Of a stretch of 64,000 nucleotides of DNA, positions 6,179 to 15,617 are shown one piece after another. This DNA is from Frigoribacterium sp. PhB116. Its GTDB lineage: Bacteria > Actinomycetota > Actinomycetes > Actinomycetales > Microbacteriaceae. Below the pieces are notes generated by a model. The model was not told where the DNA came from. It made no database searches and saw only the letters and a list, made by a program, of their open reading frames with translations. A program made the translations under genes and the position numbers. Each line of letters starts with the position of its first letter. Within the stretch, counting starts at the first letter, position 1. The stretch is taken from contig NZ_SOBE01000001.1 in assembly GCF_004364285.1 (NCBI RefSeq), positions 620,001 through 684,000 of the forward strand, in the 5' to 3' direction.

Positions 6179-7984
6179 ATGCCCCTGGCCATAGAGAACT
6201 ACGCGCTCATCGGCGATCTGCACACCGGCTGCCTCGTGGGCACCGACGGCAGCATAGACTGGCTCTGCCTGCCCCGCTTCGACTCGGCGTCCGTCTTCGG
6301 CGCCCTGCTCGGCGACCCCGACCACGGGCGCTGGCTCGTCGCCCCGGTCGACGCCGCCTCGACGTCCACCCGGTCGTGGGTCGAGGACACCTTCGTCCTC
6401 GTCACGCGCTGGACGACGCCGACCGGCATCGTCGAGGTGACCGACCTGATGCCGGTCGGCGACCGTCGCGCCGACGTCGTGCGGCGCATCAGGGGCGTCG
6501 AGGGCACCGTCGCGATGCACGTCGACCTCCGCATCAGGTTCGACTACGCCGCCGCCCTCCCCTGGGTGCGCCAGGTGCCCGACGGCGACGACGTCGCGCT
6601 GCTCGCCGTCGCCGGTCCGGACGCGGTCGTCGTCCGCGGCCCCCGCCTCACCGCGGTCGACCACGCCCACCAGGCCGAGTTCGACGTCGCCGCCGGCGAG
6701 ACGGTCGACATGACGTTCACCTGGTACCCCTCGCACCGCGAGCCTCCCGCCGGGGTCGACGTCCAGGCGGCCCTCGACAAGACCGTCTCCTGGTGGCGGG
6801 ACTGGGCGTCGCGCTCGGAGGAGCCCACTGCCTACGCCGCCGAGGTGCGGCGGTCGTTGCTGCTGCTCCGCGCCCTCACGAACGAGGACACGGGCGGCAT
6901 CGTGGCCGCGGCGACGACGAGCCTGCCCGAGCAGCGAGGAGGCGCCCGCAACTGGGACTACCGCTACGTCTGGCTGCGCGACGCCTCCATGACCCTCCAG
7001 GCCCTCATGCTCCACGGATACGCCGACGAGGCCCAGAAGTGGCGTCAGTGGCTGCTCCGCGCCATCGCCGGCGACCCGGCCGACGTCCAGATCATGTACG
7101 GGCTCGCTGGCGAGCGCACCCTCACCGAGAGCGAGCTGCCGCACCTGCCGGGCTGGGAGGGCGCCTCGCCGGTGCGACTCGGCAACGCCGCCTACCAGCA
7201 GTACCAGGGCGACATCTTCGGCGAGGTCATGGTCGCCCTGCACGAGGCTCGCGAGCTCGGGGTCACCGAGAGCGCCGCCTCCTGGCCCCTGCAGCGCGTG
7301 CTGATGCAGTTCATCGAGGACAACTGGACCCGGCCCGACAACGGCATCTGGGAGATCCGCGGCGAGCCCCGGCACTTCACCCACTCGCGAGTGATGATCT
7401 GGGCGGCGCTCGACCGTGCCGTCGCAGGCATCGAGCAGCACGGCCTCGACGGCCCCGTCGAGCGCTGGCGCAGCCTCCGCGAGGAGGTGCGACGCGAGAT
7501 CGAGGAGAAGGGCTGGGACGCCGAGCGCGGCACCTACACCCAGCACTACGGATCCTCCGAGGTCGACGCCTCGCTGCTGCAGCTCGCCCAGGTGGGCTTC
7601 GTCGCGCCCGACGACCCGCGCATGCTCGGCACCGTCGCCGCGATCGAGCACGACCTCATGAGCGACGGGCTGCTGCTGCGCTACCGCACGGAGTCCGGCG
7701 TCGACGGGCTCGAGGGCGCGGAGAACCCGTTCCTCACCTGCTCGTTCTGGCTCGTCGAGCAGTGGGCGCGCTCAGGGCGCCTCGCCGAGGCGACCGCTCT
7801 GATGGACCGGCTCGTCGGCTGGTCCAACGACGTGGGCATGCTCTCGGAAGAGATCGAGGTCGCCACCGGGCACCACCTCGGCAACACCCCGCAGGCGCTG
7901 TCGCACCTCGCCCTCGTCCGGGCCGCCGATGCGATCGGCCGAGCACGGGACGCCGACGGCGGGCCGGTGTCGCAGGACGTCTGA
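6179..7984 (+). CDS. Glycoside hydrolase family 15 protein (glucoamylase/trehalase-like)
   Basis: This 601-residue cytosolic protein has the layout of bacterial GH15 enzymes: an N-terminal beta-sandwich starting IENYALIGDLHTG and SIDWLCLPRFD, then an (alpha/alpha)6 barrel. Barrel landmarks are NWDYRYVWLRDA near residue 258 and the general-acid region GIWEIRGEPRHFTHS around residues 390-402. Members hydrolyse alpha-glucosidic bonds; actinobacterial ones of this size include trehalases and oligosaccharide glucosidases, so the substrate is uncertain. It has no signal peptide and lies 44 nt after ribM on the same strand. A long perfect hairpin after the stop separates it from the convergent zwf gene. 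Confidence 0.92.
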   Translation: MPLAIENYALIGDLHTGCLVGTDGSIDWLCLPRFDSASVFGALLGDPDHGRWLVAPVDAASTSTRSWVEDTFVLVTRWTTPTGIVEVTDLMPVGDRRADVVRRIRGVEGTVAMHVDLRIRFDYAAALPWVRQVPDGDDVALLAVAGPDAVVVRGPRLTAVDHAHQAEFDVAAGETVDMTFTWYPSHREPPAGVDVQAALDKTVSWWRDWASRSEEPTAYAAEVRRSLLLLRALTNEDTGGIVAAATTSLPEQRGGARNWDYRYVWLRDASMTLQALMLHGYADEAQKWRQWLLRAIAGDPADVQIMYGLAGERTLTESELPHLPGWEGASPVRLGNAAYQQYQGDIFGEVMVALHEARELGVTESAASWPLQRVLMQFIEDNWTRPDNGIWEIRGEPRHFTHSRVMIWAALDRAVAGIEQHGLDGPVERWRSLREEVRREIEEKGWDAERGTYTQHYGSSEVDASLLQLAQVGFVAPDDPRMLGTVAAIEHDLMSDGLLLRYRTESGVDGLEGAENPFLTCSFWLVEQWARSGRLAEATALMDRLVGWSNDVGMLSEEIEVATGHHLGNTPQALSHLALVRAADAIGRARDADGGPVSQDV

Positions 7985-7990
7985 CGACGG

Positions 7991-8027
7991 CGACGGCCGC
8001 CCCGCTCGGTGAGCGGGGCGGCCGTCG
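7991..8027. terminator. Bidirectional terminator between GH15 and zwf
   Basis: CGACGGCCGCCCCGCTC (7991-8007) and its exact reverse complement (8011-8027) form a 17-bp stem with a GGT loop between two convergent stop codons. No U-tract is seen, as is usual in GC-rich actinobacteria. Confidence 0.85.
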
Positions 8028-8046
8028 ACTGCAGGAGCGTCGAGGC

Positions 8047-9411
8047 TCAGGCGGGCCAGTCCGACGGGCCGGTCGAGCCGGCCGCGTAGGTGTCGAGCGG
8101 CACGTCGCCGGCCTTCCAGGCTTCGATCACCGGAGCGACGATCGCCCAGCAGCGCTCGGCGACGTCACCGCGGATCGACAGCGTCGGGTCGTCGTGGAAG
8201 ATGCCGCTGAGGACCTCGCCGTAGGGGGTGAGCTCGGGCTTGCCCAGGGTGACCGACATCGTCGACTTCTCGAGGTCGAAGGGGTTGCCCGAGCCGTTGG
8301 TCGTGACGCCGAGCTCCATCGTCTCGGGGCTGATCTCGATGCGGAGCGTGTCGGGCGTCGACGAGCCGTTGAGGCCCTCCGGGAGCGCGGGCACCGGCTT
8401 GAAGGTGATCAGCACCTCCTTGCGGATCTTCGTCATGCCCTTGCCCGAGCGGAGGATGAACGGGACGCCCGCCCAGCGACGGGTCTTGACCTCGAACTCG
8501 ACCTCGGCCAGGGTCTCGGTCTGGCGCGCGTTGTCGACGCCGTCCTCGTCGGCGTAGGCGGGCACGTCCTTGCCGTCGATGGTGCCGGCCGCGTACTGCG
8601 CGCGGCGGCTCGAGGCGATCGGGTCGGCGCCCTTGACCCACGTCGCGCGGAGCACGCGGGCGATCTCGCTGCGCAGCTCGACCGAGTCGATGCTCGACGG
8701 GGCGTCCATCGCGATGACGGCGAGCACCTGCAGCAGGTGGCTCTGGATCATGTCGATCAGCGCGCCGGCCTTGTCGTAGTACTGCGCGCGGCCCTCGAGG
8801 CCGAGGACCTCGTCGTAGAAGATCTCGACCTTCTCGATGTTCTCGCTGTTCCAGACCGGCTCGAAGAGGCGGTTGGCGAAGCGCAGGCCGATCATGTTGA
8901 GCACCGTGGCGCGACCGAGGAAGTGGTCGGTGCGGTGGATGCGCTCCTCCGGCACGATCTTGAGCAGCTCGGCGTTGAGCTCTCGGGCACTCGCCTCGTC
9001 GGAGCCGAAGGGCTTCTCGAGCGCGAGGCGGAGGCCGTCGGGCAGGTCGATCTCGGCGAGCGCCTGGATCACCTTGGTGCTGATGGCCGGGGGCAGCGCG
9101 AAGTACATGACGGGCGTGCCCTCAGACGCCTCGAAGAGGGCCTTCAGGTGCTCGACCGTGGTCGGGTCGCCCTGGATGTACTGGCTGGACGCCAGCGTCT
9201 TCTTCGCGAGGTCGCTGCCCGCGTCGCCGTTGAAGGCGGTCGTGACGACGTCGTCCCATTCTTCGGGGCTGCGCTCGCTGCGGCCGGTGCCGATCAGCTG
9301 CACGTCGACCCCGCGGTCGCTCTTGAGCAGGCTCGCGAGACCGGGGAGGAGGAGGCGCTCGGTCAGGTCTCCCGAGGCTCCGAGGATGATGAGGGTGGTG
9401 GTGTCTGTCAC
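8047..9411 (-). CDS. zwf: Glucose-6-phosphate dehydrogenase, short form
   Basis: The enzyme oxidises glucose-6-phosphate to 6-phosphogluconolactone with NADP+, the entry to the pentose phosphate pathway. From the GTG at 9411 it is 454 residues, close to the shorter actinobacterial Zwf form and below the usual 490-515. The Rossmann motif GASGDL is at residues 11-16. The active-site block near residue 160 reads HRTDHFLGR where most family members have RIDHYLGK; the catalytic His is kept but the following residues are altered. LEKPFGSD and YYDKAGALIDMIQSHLLQ are standard. It is monocistronic, with a terminator shared with GH15. Start is moderately sure: GGAAG lies about 8 nt upstream. Confidence 0.9.
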   Translation of the reverse strand: MTDTTTLIILGASGDLTERLLLPGLASLLKSDRGVDVQLIGTGRSERSPEEWDDVVTTAFNGDAGSDLAKKTLASSQYIQGDPTTVEHLKALFEASEGTPVMYFALPPAISTKVIQALAEIDLPDGLRLALEKPFGSDEASARELNAELLKIVPEERIHRTDHFLGRATVLNMIGLRFANRLFEPVWNSENIEKVEIFYDEVLGLEGRAQYYDKAGALIDMIQSHLLQVLAVIAMDAPSSIDSVELRSEIARVLRATWVKGADPIASSRRAQYAAGTIDGKDVPAYADEDGVDNARQTETLAEVEFEVKTRRWAGVPFILRSGKGMTKIRKEVLITFKPVPALPEGLNGSSTPDTLRIEISPETMELGVTTNGSGNPFDLEKSTMSVTLGKPELTPYGEVLSGIFHDDPTLSIRGDVAERCWAIVAPVIEAWKAGDVPLDTYAAGSTGPSDWPA

Positions 9412-9591
9412 AGGTACGGCTTCCGTGAAGGCGGCGACGGGTCGCCGCTCGGTGTGTGAGGGGTACGGGCTGCCGGGCCGGGGCGGAGTCGCGGCACGCC
9501 GTGGGCGCATCCGCGAGACCGGCGCAGGGCGCGGCGGGGCGTTCGGCGACGATGCCTCCCCCACCGTACTGCGCCCGGGCGTCCGACGCCG

Positions 9592-10908
9592 TCAGCGTTC
9601 GCGGGCAGCGTCCTCCGCCTCGCCGTCGGCGGCCGGGCCCTGCGCCTCCTGGCGTCGTTCGCTGTCACGCGGCGCGGTGTCGCGGGGCGCCGTGGGGTCG
9701 TCGACGGGGCCGGTGCTCGTGGTGCCGCCGACCTCGGCAGCGACGTCGTCGGCATCGACGTCGCCGTCTCCGTCGAGGTCGCCGACCGCCTCGTCGTCGG
9801 GGCGGGGAGCCGTCGAGTCGTCGGGGTCGAGCGCGGCGACGATCCGTCCGAGCGAGACGGCGACCGAGACGCCGCCGCTCGTGGCGACCGTCGGCAGCTC
9901 GCGGTGCGTGTCGATGGCCCGCCAGAGCGCCTCGACGTCGCGGCGGGCGGTGACGAAGGCGTCCCGGTCGTCGCCGCCGCGCCTCCTGATCACCTCTCCG
10001 ACGCTGCGGACGGCACGGGCGACGAGGGGGGCGAGGTCGTCGACGATGCCGATCTGTCGGCCGATCCGGCGGCCGAGGATGCCGGAGACCTCGGCGAGGT
10101 CCTGCAGGTGGAACCCCACCCGCTCGAAGACGACGAGGTCGGCGTACTCGGTGCCGAGGTCGCGTCGTCGCAGCAGCCACCGCGGGTTGAGGCGGCGCGA
10201 CTCGTCGGCGTACTGGACGGCGTCGCGGACGTGCCGCAGGGTGCTCGGCAGGACCGCGACGCGTCGCTCCCAGTCGTCGTCCTCGATCGGCCAGTCCGCC
10301 TCGAACACGGTGGCGACGTCGTCGGCGCGGTCGGCGAGCGACGCCTGCACGAGCCGGAGCCGCTGCTCGGCACGGCCGGTGTAGAGGGGCGGCACCAGGA
10401 GGAGGTTGACGAGGACGCCCACGGCGACGCCGACGCCGATCTGCACGACGTAGCCGGTGGAGTAGTCCCCTGCGTTCGCTCCGCCGAGCAGCAGCACGAA
10501 GAGCCCGGCGGTCAGCACCCAGTCGCGGCCGGCGCCCAACCAGCGGATCCCCGCGATGAGCGTGCCGAGGCCGACGACGAGCGCCACGGCCAGCACGCCC
10601 GGCTGCCCCTCCTGCAGGGCGAACACCGTCGTCGCGAGCAGCACCCCGATCACGAGGCCGAGGATCGTCTGCAGCCCCTGCTTGAGCGACGTCTTCACGG
10701 TCGGCCAGAGCGCCAGCACGGCCCCGAGCGGAGCGTAGTAGGGGTACTCGGCGGCCACGCCGGGCACGTGGGGCGCGATCCAGTAGGCGAGAGCCGCGGC
10801 GAGCGCCCCCTTCGCGGCCATGAGGAGGCGCGGCTGGGCCAGCAGGGTCCGCGTCCACCGGGAGGCGGTCCTGGCGGAGTCCTGGGCGGCGGCTCGTCGG
10901 TCTGGCAT
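9592..10908 (-). CDS. FUSC/aromatic-acid exporter-like membrane protein
   Basis: This 438-residue protein has six hydrophobic segments in its first 190 residues, a long soluble region and a highly acidic disordered tail (about 70 residues rich in Asp, Glu and Thr). The arrangement, including the AAALAYWIAP and YYAPLGAVLALWPT segments, matches the FUSC / aromatic acid exporter family (YeeA, AaeB-like), here as a single half-unit. Such proteins are thought to export aromatic acids or other anions, but the substrate here is unknown. The ATG at 10908 was chosen by similarity of the N-terminus; no good Shine-Dalgarno is present. It is divergent from dnaE2, with a LexA box in between. Confidence 0.75.
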   Translation of the reverse strand: MPDRRAAAQDSARTASRWTRTLLAQPRLLMAAKGALAAALAYWIAPHVPGVAAEYPYYAPLGAVLALWPTVKTSLKQGLQTILGLVIGVLLATTVFALQEGQPGVLAVALVVGLGTLIAGIRWLGAGRDWVLTAGLFVLLLGGANAGDYSTGYVVQIGVGVAVGVLVNLLLVPPLYTGRAEQRLRLVQASLADRADDVATVFEADWPIEDDDWERRVAVLPSTLRHVRDAVQYADESRRLNPRWLLRRRDLGTEYADLVVFERVGFHLQDLAEVSGILGRRIGRQIGIVDDLAPLVARAVRSVGEVIRRRGGDDRDAFVTARRDVEALWRAIDTHRELPTVATSGGVSVAVSLGRIVAALDPDDSTAPRPDDEAVGDLDGDGDVDADDVAAEVGGTTSTGPVDDPTAPRDTAPRDSERRQEAQGPAADGEAEDAARER

Positions 10909-10982
10909 CTGACGATGATGACAGCAGGGCGCGGTCGCCGCCTGGGGCGCCGGCAGGGTCGTCGTACCCCGCCAGTGCGACG

Positions 10983-11006
10983 TACACTCGTCGAACACAC
11001 GTTCGA
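10983..11006 (+). promoter_or_regulatory. LexA (SOS) box with -10 element before dnaE2
   Basis: TACACT at 10983-10988 is followed by TCGAACACACGTTCGA at 10991-11006, identical over 16 bp to the box before the DUF6504 gene. The box would overlap the transcription start. It lies between divergent genes and could also affect the FUSC-like gene. Confidence 0.9.
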
Positions 11007-11054
11007 ACCGACCTCGGCCGGGAGGTCCGACGAGAGAAGCACAGAGGCAGCACG

Positions 11055-14000
11055 ATGCGTTTCACCCACCTCCACGTGGCATCGTCGTTCAGCGCGCACT
11101 ACGGCACGACGCCGCCGGCGCAGCTCGTCGAGCACGCCGCCGCCCACGGCGCGGACGCGCTGGCGATCACCGACCGCGACGGCCTCTACGGGGCGATCCG
11201 GCACATCGGCGCCTGCCGGGCGGCGGGCATCGACCCGATCGTGGGCGTCGAGCTCGGCTGCGTCGACGACACGGCCGACGACGAGGGCCAGGGTGGCGCT
11301 GCGGCCGGTGCCGGTCCCGGGGGCAGGGCGGGCGCCTCCTCGGTCGACCGGATCGTGGTGCTCGCGCACGGGGCGGGCGGGGGGCGTCCGGGTGCGGGCT
11401 GGGCCGCTCTCTGCCGGTTGATCAGCGCCGCGCACGGCAGGGCGACGAGGCGGGTGAGCGGCAGCGCGAACAGCGTCGCGACGATCCCGCGGTCACGGCT
11501 GCGGGCGTTCCTCCGCAGCGACGAGGGCGCCGACGCGACGGTGCTGCTCGGGCCCGACTCCGACGTGGGGCGGCTGGTGGCGGAGGGCAGGCACACTGCC
11601 GCTGCGGCGTCGCTGGCCGCCTGGGCGCGCGAGCTGCCCGGCGGCGTGGCCGTCGAGGTCGTCTGTCACCTCACCGAGCCGGGCGAGAGCCGCAGCGTGC
11701 GGCACGCGGCGCGCATGCTCGAGCTGGCCGAGCACGTCGGGGTGCCCGCCGTGCTGACCAACGCGGTGCGCTACCTCGACCCCGACGGCGCGGTCACGGC
11801 CGACGTGCTCGACTCGGCGGGGCACCTGGCCCCGCTGGGGGCGTTCACCCCGCAGCCGAACGCCCAGGCGTCGCTCAAGCGGGGCGACGAGATGCGCGCG
11901 CTGGCGACCCTCGTCGCCGACGCCTCCTCGTGCCCCCGCCGGGCGGCAGAGGAGATGCTCGCCGAGACCGAGCGGCTCGCCGACCGCTGCCGCCTCGACC
12001 CCGACGCCGACCTGCGCTGGCGCCGACCGAAGACGCCCGAGCTCAGCGCCATCGGCGTCGACGGCGATCCCGACCAGGTGCTGTTCCGTCGGGCCGAGGC
12101 GGGCGTCACCGAGCGCTTCGGCCACGCCGACCAGGCCCTCCGTCGCACCGTCGACGAACGGATGCGCTACGAGCTGGGGATCATCACGGGCTTCGGCTTC
12201 GCGAGCTACTTCCTCACCGTCGCCGACGTCTCGGCCCTGATGCGCGACATGCGGGTGCGGAACGCCGCGCGGGGGTCGGGCGCCGGCAGCTTGGTCACCT
12301 ACCTCCTGCGCATCTCGAACGTCGACCCGATCGAGCACGACCTGCTGTTCGAGCGGTTCCTCGGCAACAAGCGCGAGACGCTGCCCGACATCGACATCGA
12401 CGTCGAGTCGGCCAGGCGGCACGAGATCTACCGGGCGATCTTCGACCGCTACGGCAGCAACCGGGTCACCCTCATGTCCATGCAGTCGACCTACCGCGGC
12501 CGGGGGGCGGTGCGCGACGCCGGCCAGGCCCTCGGGCTCGACGACGACCAGATCGACCTCGTCGCGAACAACGTGTGGCGCTCGAACGCCCGCGACCTCC
12601 GCACCGCCATGGCCGAGAAGCCCGAGCTGCGGGCCATCGCCGACCTCGCCCGGCAGAACGGCCAGATCGACCTGCTCGTCGACCTGACCGAGCGGCTCGA
12701 CCGACTGCCCCGGCACATCTCGATGCACCCGTGCGGGGTGATCCTCGGCGACTCCGACCTGCTCAGCACGACCCCGGTGCAGCCGAGCGGCATCGGGCTG
12801 CCGATGAGCCAGTTCGACAAGCACGACATGAACGACGCGGGCCTGCTGAAGCTCGACGTGCTCGGGGTCCGGATGCAGAGCTCGATGGCCTACGCGCTCG
12901 ACGAGATCGAGCGGGTGAACGGCGCCCGCGCCGCCCTGGCCGGCGGGCTCGCCGTCGACGTCCCCTACGTGAACCGGCAGGGGCGGGTCGAGCTCGACGA
13001 GATCCCGCACGACGACGAGCCCACCTTCGAGGCGATCCGCACCACCCACACCCTCGGCATGTTCCAGATCGAGAGCCCCGGGCAGCGCGAGCTGATCGGC
13101 AAGATGCAGCCCGACCGCTACAGCGACCTGATCGCCGACATCTCGCTGTTCCGCCCCGGCCCGATGAAGGGCAACATGGTCGCGCCGTTCCTCGACACGA
13201 AGCACGGGTTCCAGCGGCCCGACTACCTGCACCCGAGCTTCGCGCCGTTCCTCGACGACAGCTACGGCGTGGTGATCTACCACGAGCACGTGCTGCGCAT
13301 CCTCGAGGCCACGATGGAGGTCTCGCTCGCCGAGGCCGACGAGATCCGCCGGCACATGGGCAAGGGCCAGGACGACGCCCTCGAGGTCGAGTTCCGACGC
13401 CGCACGACCGGGAACGTCGACGACGACGGCAGGAGGCGGTTCACCGACGCCCAGGTCGACAAGATCTGGGCGGTGCTCAAGGGGTTCGGCTCCTTCGGCT
13501 TCTGCAAGGCGCACGGCGCCGCGTTCGCGCTGCCCACCTACCAGACCGCCTGGCTCAAGACCCACTACCCGGCGGAGTTCCTCGCCGGGGTGCTGACGCA
13601 CGACCCCGGGATGTACCCGAAGCGGCTGCTGCTGACCGAGGCGCGACGCATGGGCGTGCCCGTGCTGCCGCTCGACGTCAACGCGTCGACCGACGTCTAC
13701 AGGGTCGAGCGGGTGCGTGCCCCGGCGACGCCGATCGCGCCCAGCCGCCCCGGCGACCTCGGCATCCGGCTGTCGTTGTCCGACGTGCACGGCATCAGCG
13801 ACTCCGAGCTCGCCCGCGTCGTCGTGGGCCGGCCCTACGAGTCGATCACCGACTTCTGGCAGCGGGCCACGCCGTCGCGGCGGCTGATCGAGCGGCTGGC
13901 GCAGGTCGGCGCGCTCGATTCCCTTGCCGGCCCCGGGCGGACGAGGGGCGACGTGCTCGCCCGTGTGCGGTCGCTGACGCAGCGCACCGCACGGCCACGC

Positions 14001-14561
14001 GCCTCCGACGTGCAGAACCAGCTCGACTTCTCGGTCGACGACTCGGCGGAGGTGCCCACCGGCACCCCCGACGTGAGCCTGCGCGAGAGGGTGGGCGACG
14101 AGCTCGACATCCTGTCGATGGAGGTCAGCGAGCACGTGATCGAGAGCTACCGCCCGATGCTCGACGACCTCGGCGTCGTCCGGGCAGCCGATCTGCGCGA
14201 CCACTGGAACGGCACCACCGTGCTCGTCGCGGGAATCCGGATCGCCACCCAGACGCCGCCGATGCGCAGCGGCAAACGGGTCGTGTTCATCAGCGTCGAC
14301 GACGGCACGGGCTGCGCCGACGCGACGTTCTTCGAGGAGGCGCAGGCGAGGTCGGGGCCGCTGCTGTTCGGCACGAAGCTGCTGCTGATCCAGGGGCGGA
14401 CCAGGCGCACCGGCGAGCGCGGCATCTCGCTCGAGGCCGAGGCCGCCTGGGACCTCAAGGCGATGTGGCGCGACTGGCAGGCAGGTCGTGCGGCGGCGGG
14501 CGCGGCCGGAGCGGCACCGGAGGGGCACGAGCTGCCCGACCTCTCGGACGCGTCCGCGTGA
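11055..14561 (+). CDS. dnaE2: Error-prone DNA polymerase DnaE2
   Basis: This is the alternative C-family replicative polymerase used for damage-induced mutagenesis, normally with ImuB and an ImuA-like partner. It has 1168 residues. The PHP domain opens the protein (FTHLHVASSFSAHYG, ITDRDGLYGA). The polymerase active site PDIDIDVE lies at about residues 444-451, preceded by GRGSGAGSLVTYLL-like sequence (here ARGSGAGSLVTYLL). A helix-hairpin-helix region and an OB-fold near the C-terminus follow. The consensus LexA box upstream makes SOS induction very likely. The distinction from DnaE1 rests on the SOS box, the shorter length and absence of the DnaE1 C-terminal extension. imuB is not nearby. 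Confidence 0.95.
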   Translation: MRFTHLHVASSFSAHYGTTPPAQLVEHAAAHGADALAITDRDGLYGAIRHIGACRAAGIDPIVGVELGCVDDTADDEGQGGAAAGAGPGGRAGASSVDRIVVLAHGAGGGRPGAGWAALCRLISAAHGRATRRVSGSANSVATIPRSRLRAFLRSDEGADATVLLGPDSDVGRLVAEGRHTAAAASLAAWARELPGGVAVEVVCHLTEPGESRSVRHAARMLELAEHVGVPAVLTNAVRYLDPDGAVTADVLDSAGHLAPLGAFTPQPNAQASLKRGDEMRALATLVADASSCPRRAAEEMLAETERLADRCRLDPDADLRWRRPKTPELSAIGVDGDPDQVLFRRAEAGVTERFGHADQALRRTVDERMRYELGIITGFGFASYFLTVADVSALMRDMRVRNAARGSGAGSLVTYLLRISNVDPIEHDLLFERFLGNKRETLPDIDIDVESARRHEIYRAIFDRYGSNRVTLMSMQSTYRGRGAVRDAGQALGLDDDQIDLVANNVWRSNARDLRTAMAEKPELRAIADLARQNGQIDLLVDLTERLDRLPRHISMHPCGVILGDSDLLSTTPVQPSGIGLPMSQFDKHDMNDAGLLKLDVLGVRMQSSMAYALDEIERVNGARAALAGGLAVDVPYVNRQGRVELDEIPHDDEPTFEAIRTTHTLGMFQIESPGQRELIGKMQPDRYSDLIADISLFRPGPMKGNMVAPFLDTKHGFQRPDYLHPSFAPFLDDSYGVVIYHEHVLRILEATMEVSLAEADEIRRHMGKGQDDALEVEFRRRTTGNVDDDGRRRFTDAQVDKIWAVLKGFGSFGFCKAHGAAFALPTYQTAWLKTHYPAEFLAGVLTHDPGMYPKRLLLTEARRMGVPVLPLDVNASTDVYRVERVRAPATPIAPSRPGDLGIRLSLSDVHGISDSELARVVVGRPYESITDFWQRATPSRRLIERLAQVGALDSLAGPGRTRGDVLARVRSLTQRTARPRASDVQNQLDFSVDDSAEVPTGTPDVSLRERVGDELDILSMEVSEHVIESYRPMLDDLGVVRAADLRDHWNGTTVLVAGIRIATQTPPMRSGKRVVFISVDDGTGCADATFFEEAQARSGPLLFGTKLLLIQGRTRRTGERGISLEAEAAWDLKAMWRDWQAGRAAAGAAGAAPEGHELPDLSDASA

Positions 14562-14581
14562 GGCTCTCGGACGCGTCTGCG

Positions 14582-14587
14582 TAGGGT
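14582..14587 (+). promoter_or_regulatory. Leaderless -10 (TAGGGT) of the GST-like gene
   Basis: TAGGGT is followed by 7 nt and the ATG at 14595, so transcription probably starts at the start codon. It lies just after the dnaE2 stop. Confidence 0.55.
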
Positions 14588-14594
14588 GGCGAGC

Positions 14595-15617
14595 ATGAGC
14601 GACGAGCAGCAGGCGAAGGGCACGTACGTCGAGCCCGGCCAGGAGTACACCCGCGACACGAACTACATCGAGGACAGGATCACGCGCGACGCCGTCGACG
14701 GCTGGCCCGTCGAGGCCGGCCGCTACCGGCTCGTCGCCGCCCGCGCCTGCCCCTGGGCCAACCGCACCGTCATCTCGCGCCGCCTCCTCGGCCTCGAGGG
14801 AGCGATCTCGCTCGGCCTGCCCGGGCCGACCCACGACGCCCGCAGCTGGACCTTCGACCTCGACCCGGACGGCCGCGACCCCGTGCTCGGCATCGAGCGC
14901 CTGCAGGAGGCGTTCCTCGCCCGCACCCCCGACTACGCCCGCGGCATCACCGTGCCCGCGATCGTCGACGTGCCGACCGGCAAGGTGGTCACCAACGACT
15001 TCCCGCAGATCACCCTCGACTTCGCCACCGAGTGGACCGAGCACCACCGCGAGGGTGCGCCCGAGCTCTACCCCGAGCACCTGCGCGCCGAGATCGACGA
15101 GGTGAACGCCGTCGTGTTCCGCGACGTGAACAACGGCGTGTACCGCGCCGGGTTCGCCGGCTCGCAGAAGAGCTACGAGCGGGCGTACCGCACGCTCTTC
15201 GAGCGCCTCGACTGGCTGTCCGAGCGCCTCGCGGGGCAGCGCTTCCTCGTGGGTGACACCATCACCGAGGCGGACATCCGCCTCTTCACCACCCTCGCCC
15301 GCTTCGACGCCGTCTACCACGGCCACTTCAAGTGCAACCGCTCGAAGCTGGCAGAGATGCCGGTGCTCTGGGCCTACGCCCGCGACCTGTTCCAGACGCC
15401 CGGCTTCGGCGACACGATCGACTTCGCCCAGATCAAGGCGCACTACTACGTGGTGCACAGCGACATCAACCCGACGGGGATCGTCCCGGCCGGCCCCGAC
15501 CCGTCGGGCTGGCTGACCGAGCACGGCCGTGAGGAGCTCGGCGGGCGGCCGTTCGGCGACGGCACTCCGCCGGCCGCGCCTCCCGAGGGCGAGCGGGTGC
15601 CGCCGCTCGTCGCGTGA
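14595..15617 (+). CDS. Glutathionyl-hydroquinone reductase-like protein (GST Xi class)
   Basis: Xi-class glutathione transferases reduce glutathionyl-hydroquinones through an N-terminal catalytic cysteine. This 340-residue protein carries the class motif ACPWANR with Cys52, a thioredoxin-like first half (VPAIVD, VVTNDFPQI) and an all-alpha C-terminal domain with the typical FLVGDTITEADIRLFTTLARFD, YHGHFKCNRSKL and HYYVVHSDINPTGIVP blocks. Actinobacteria use mycothiol rather than glutathione, so the physiological thiol is probably mycothiol; this is inference. The following dksA-like gene overlaps its stop by 4 bp. Confidence 0.88.
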   Translation: MSDEQQAKGTYVEPGQEYTRDTNYIEDRITRDAVDGWPVEAGRYRLVAARACPWANRTVISRRLLGLEGAISLGLPGPTHDARSWTFDLDPDGRDPVLGIERLQEAFLARTPDYARGITVPAIVDVPTGKVVTNDFPQITLDFATEWTEHHREGAPELYPEHLRAEIDEVNAVVFRDVNNGVYRAGFAGSQKSYERAYRTLFERLDWLSERLAGQRFLVGDTITEADIRLFTTLARFDAVYHGHFKCNRSKLAEMPVLWAYARDLFQTPGFGDTIDFAQIKAHYYVVHSDINPTGIVPAGPDPSGWLTEHGREELGGRPFGDGTPPAAPPEGERVPPLVA

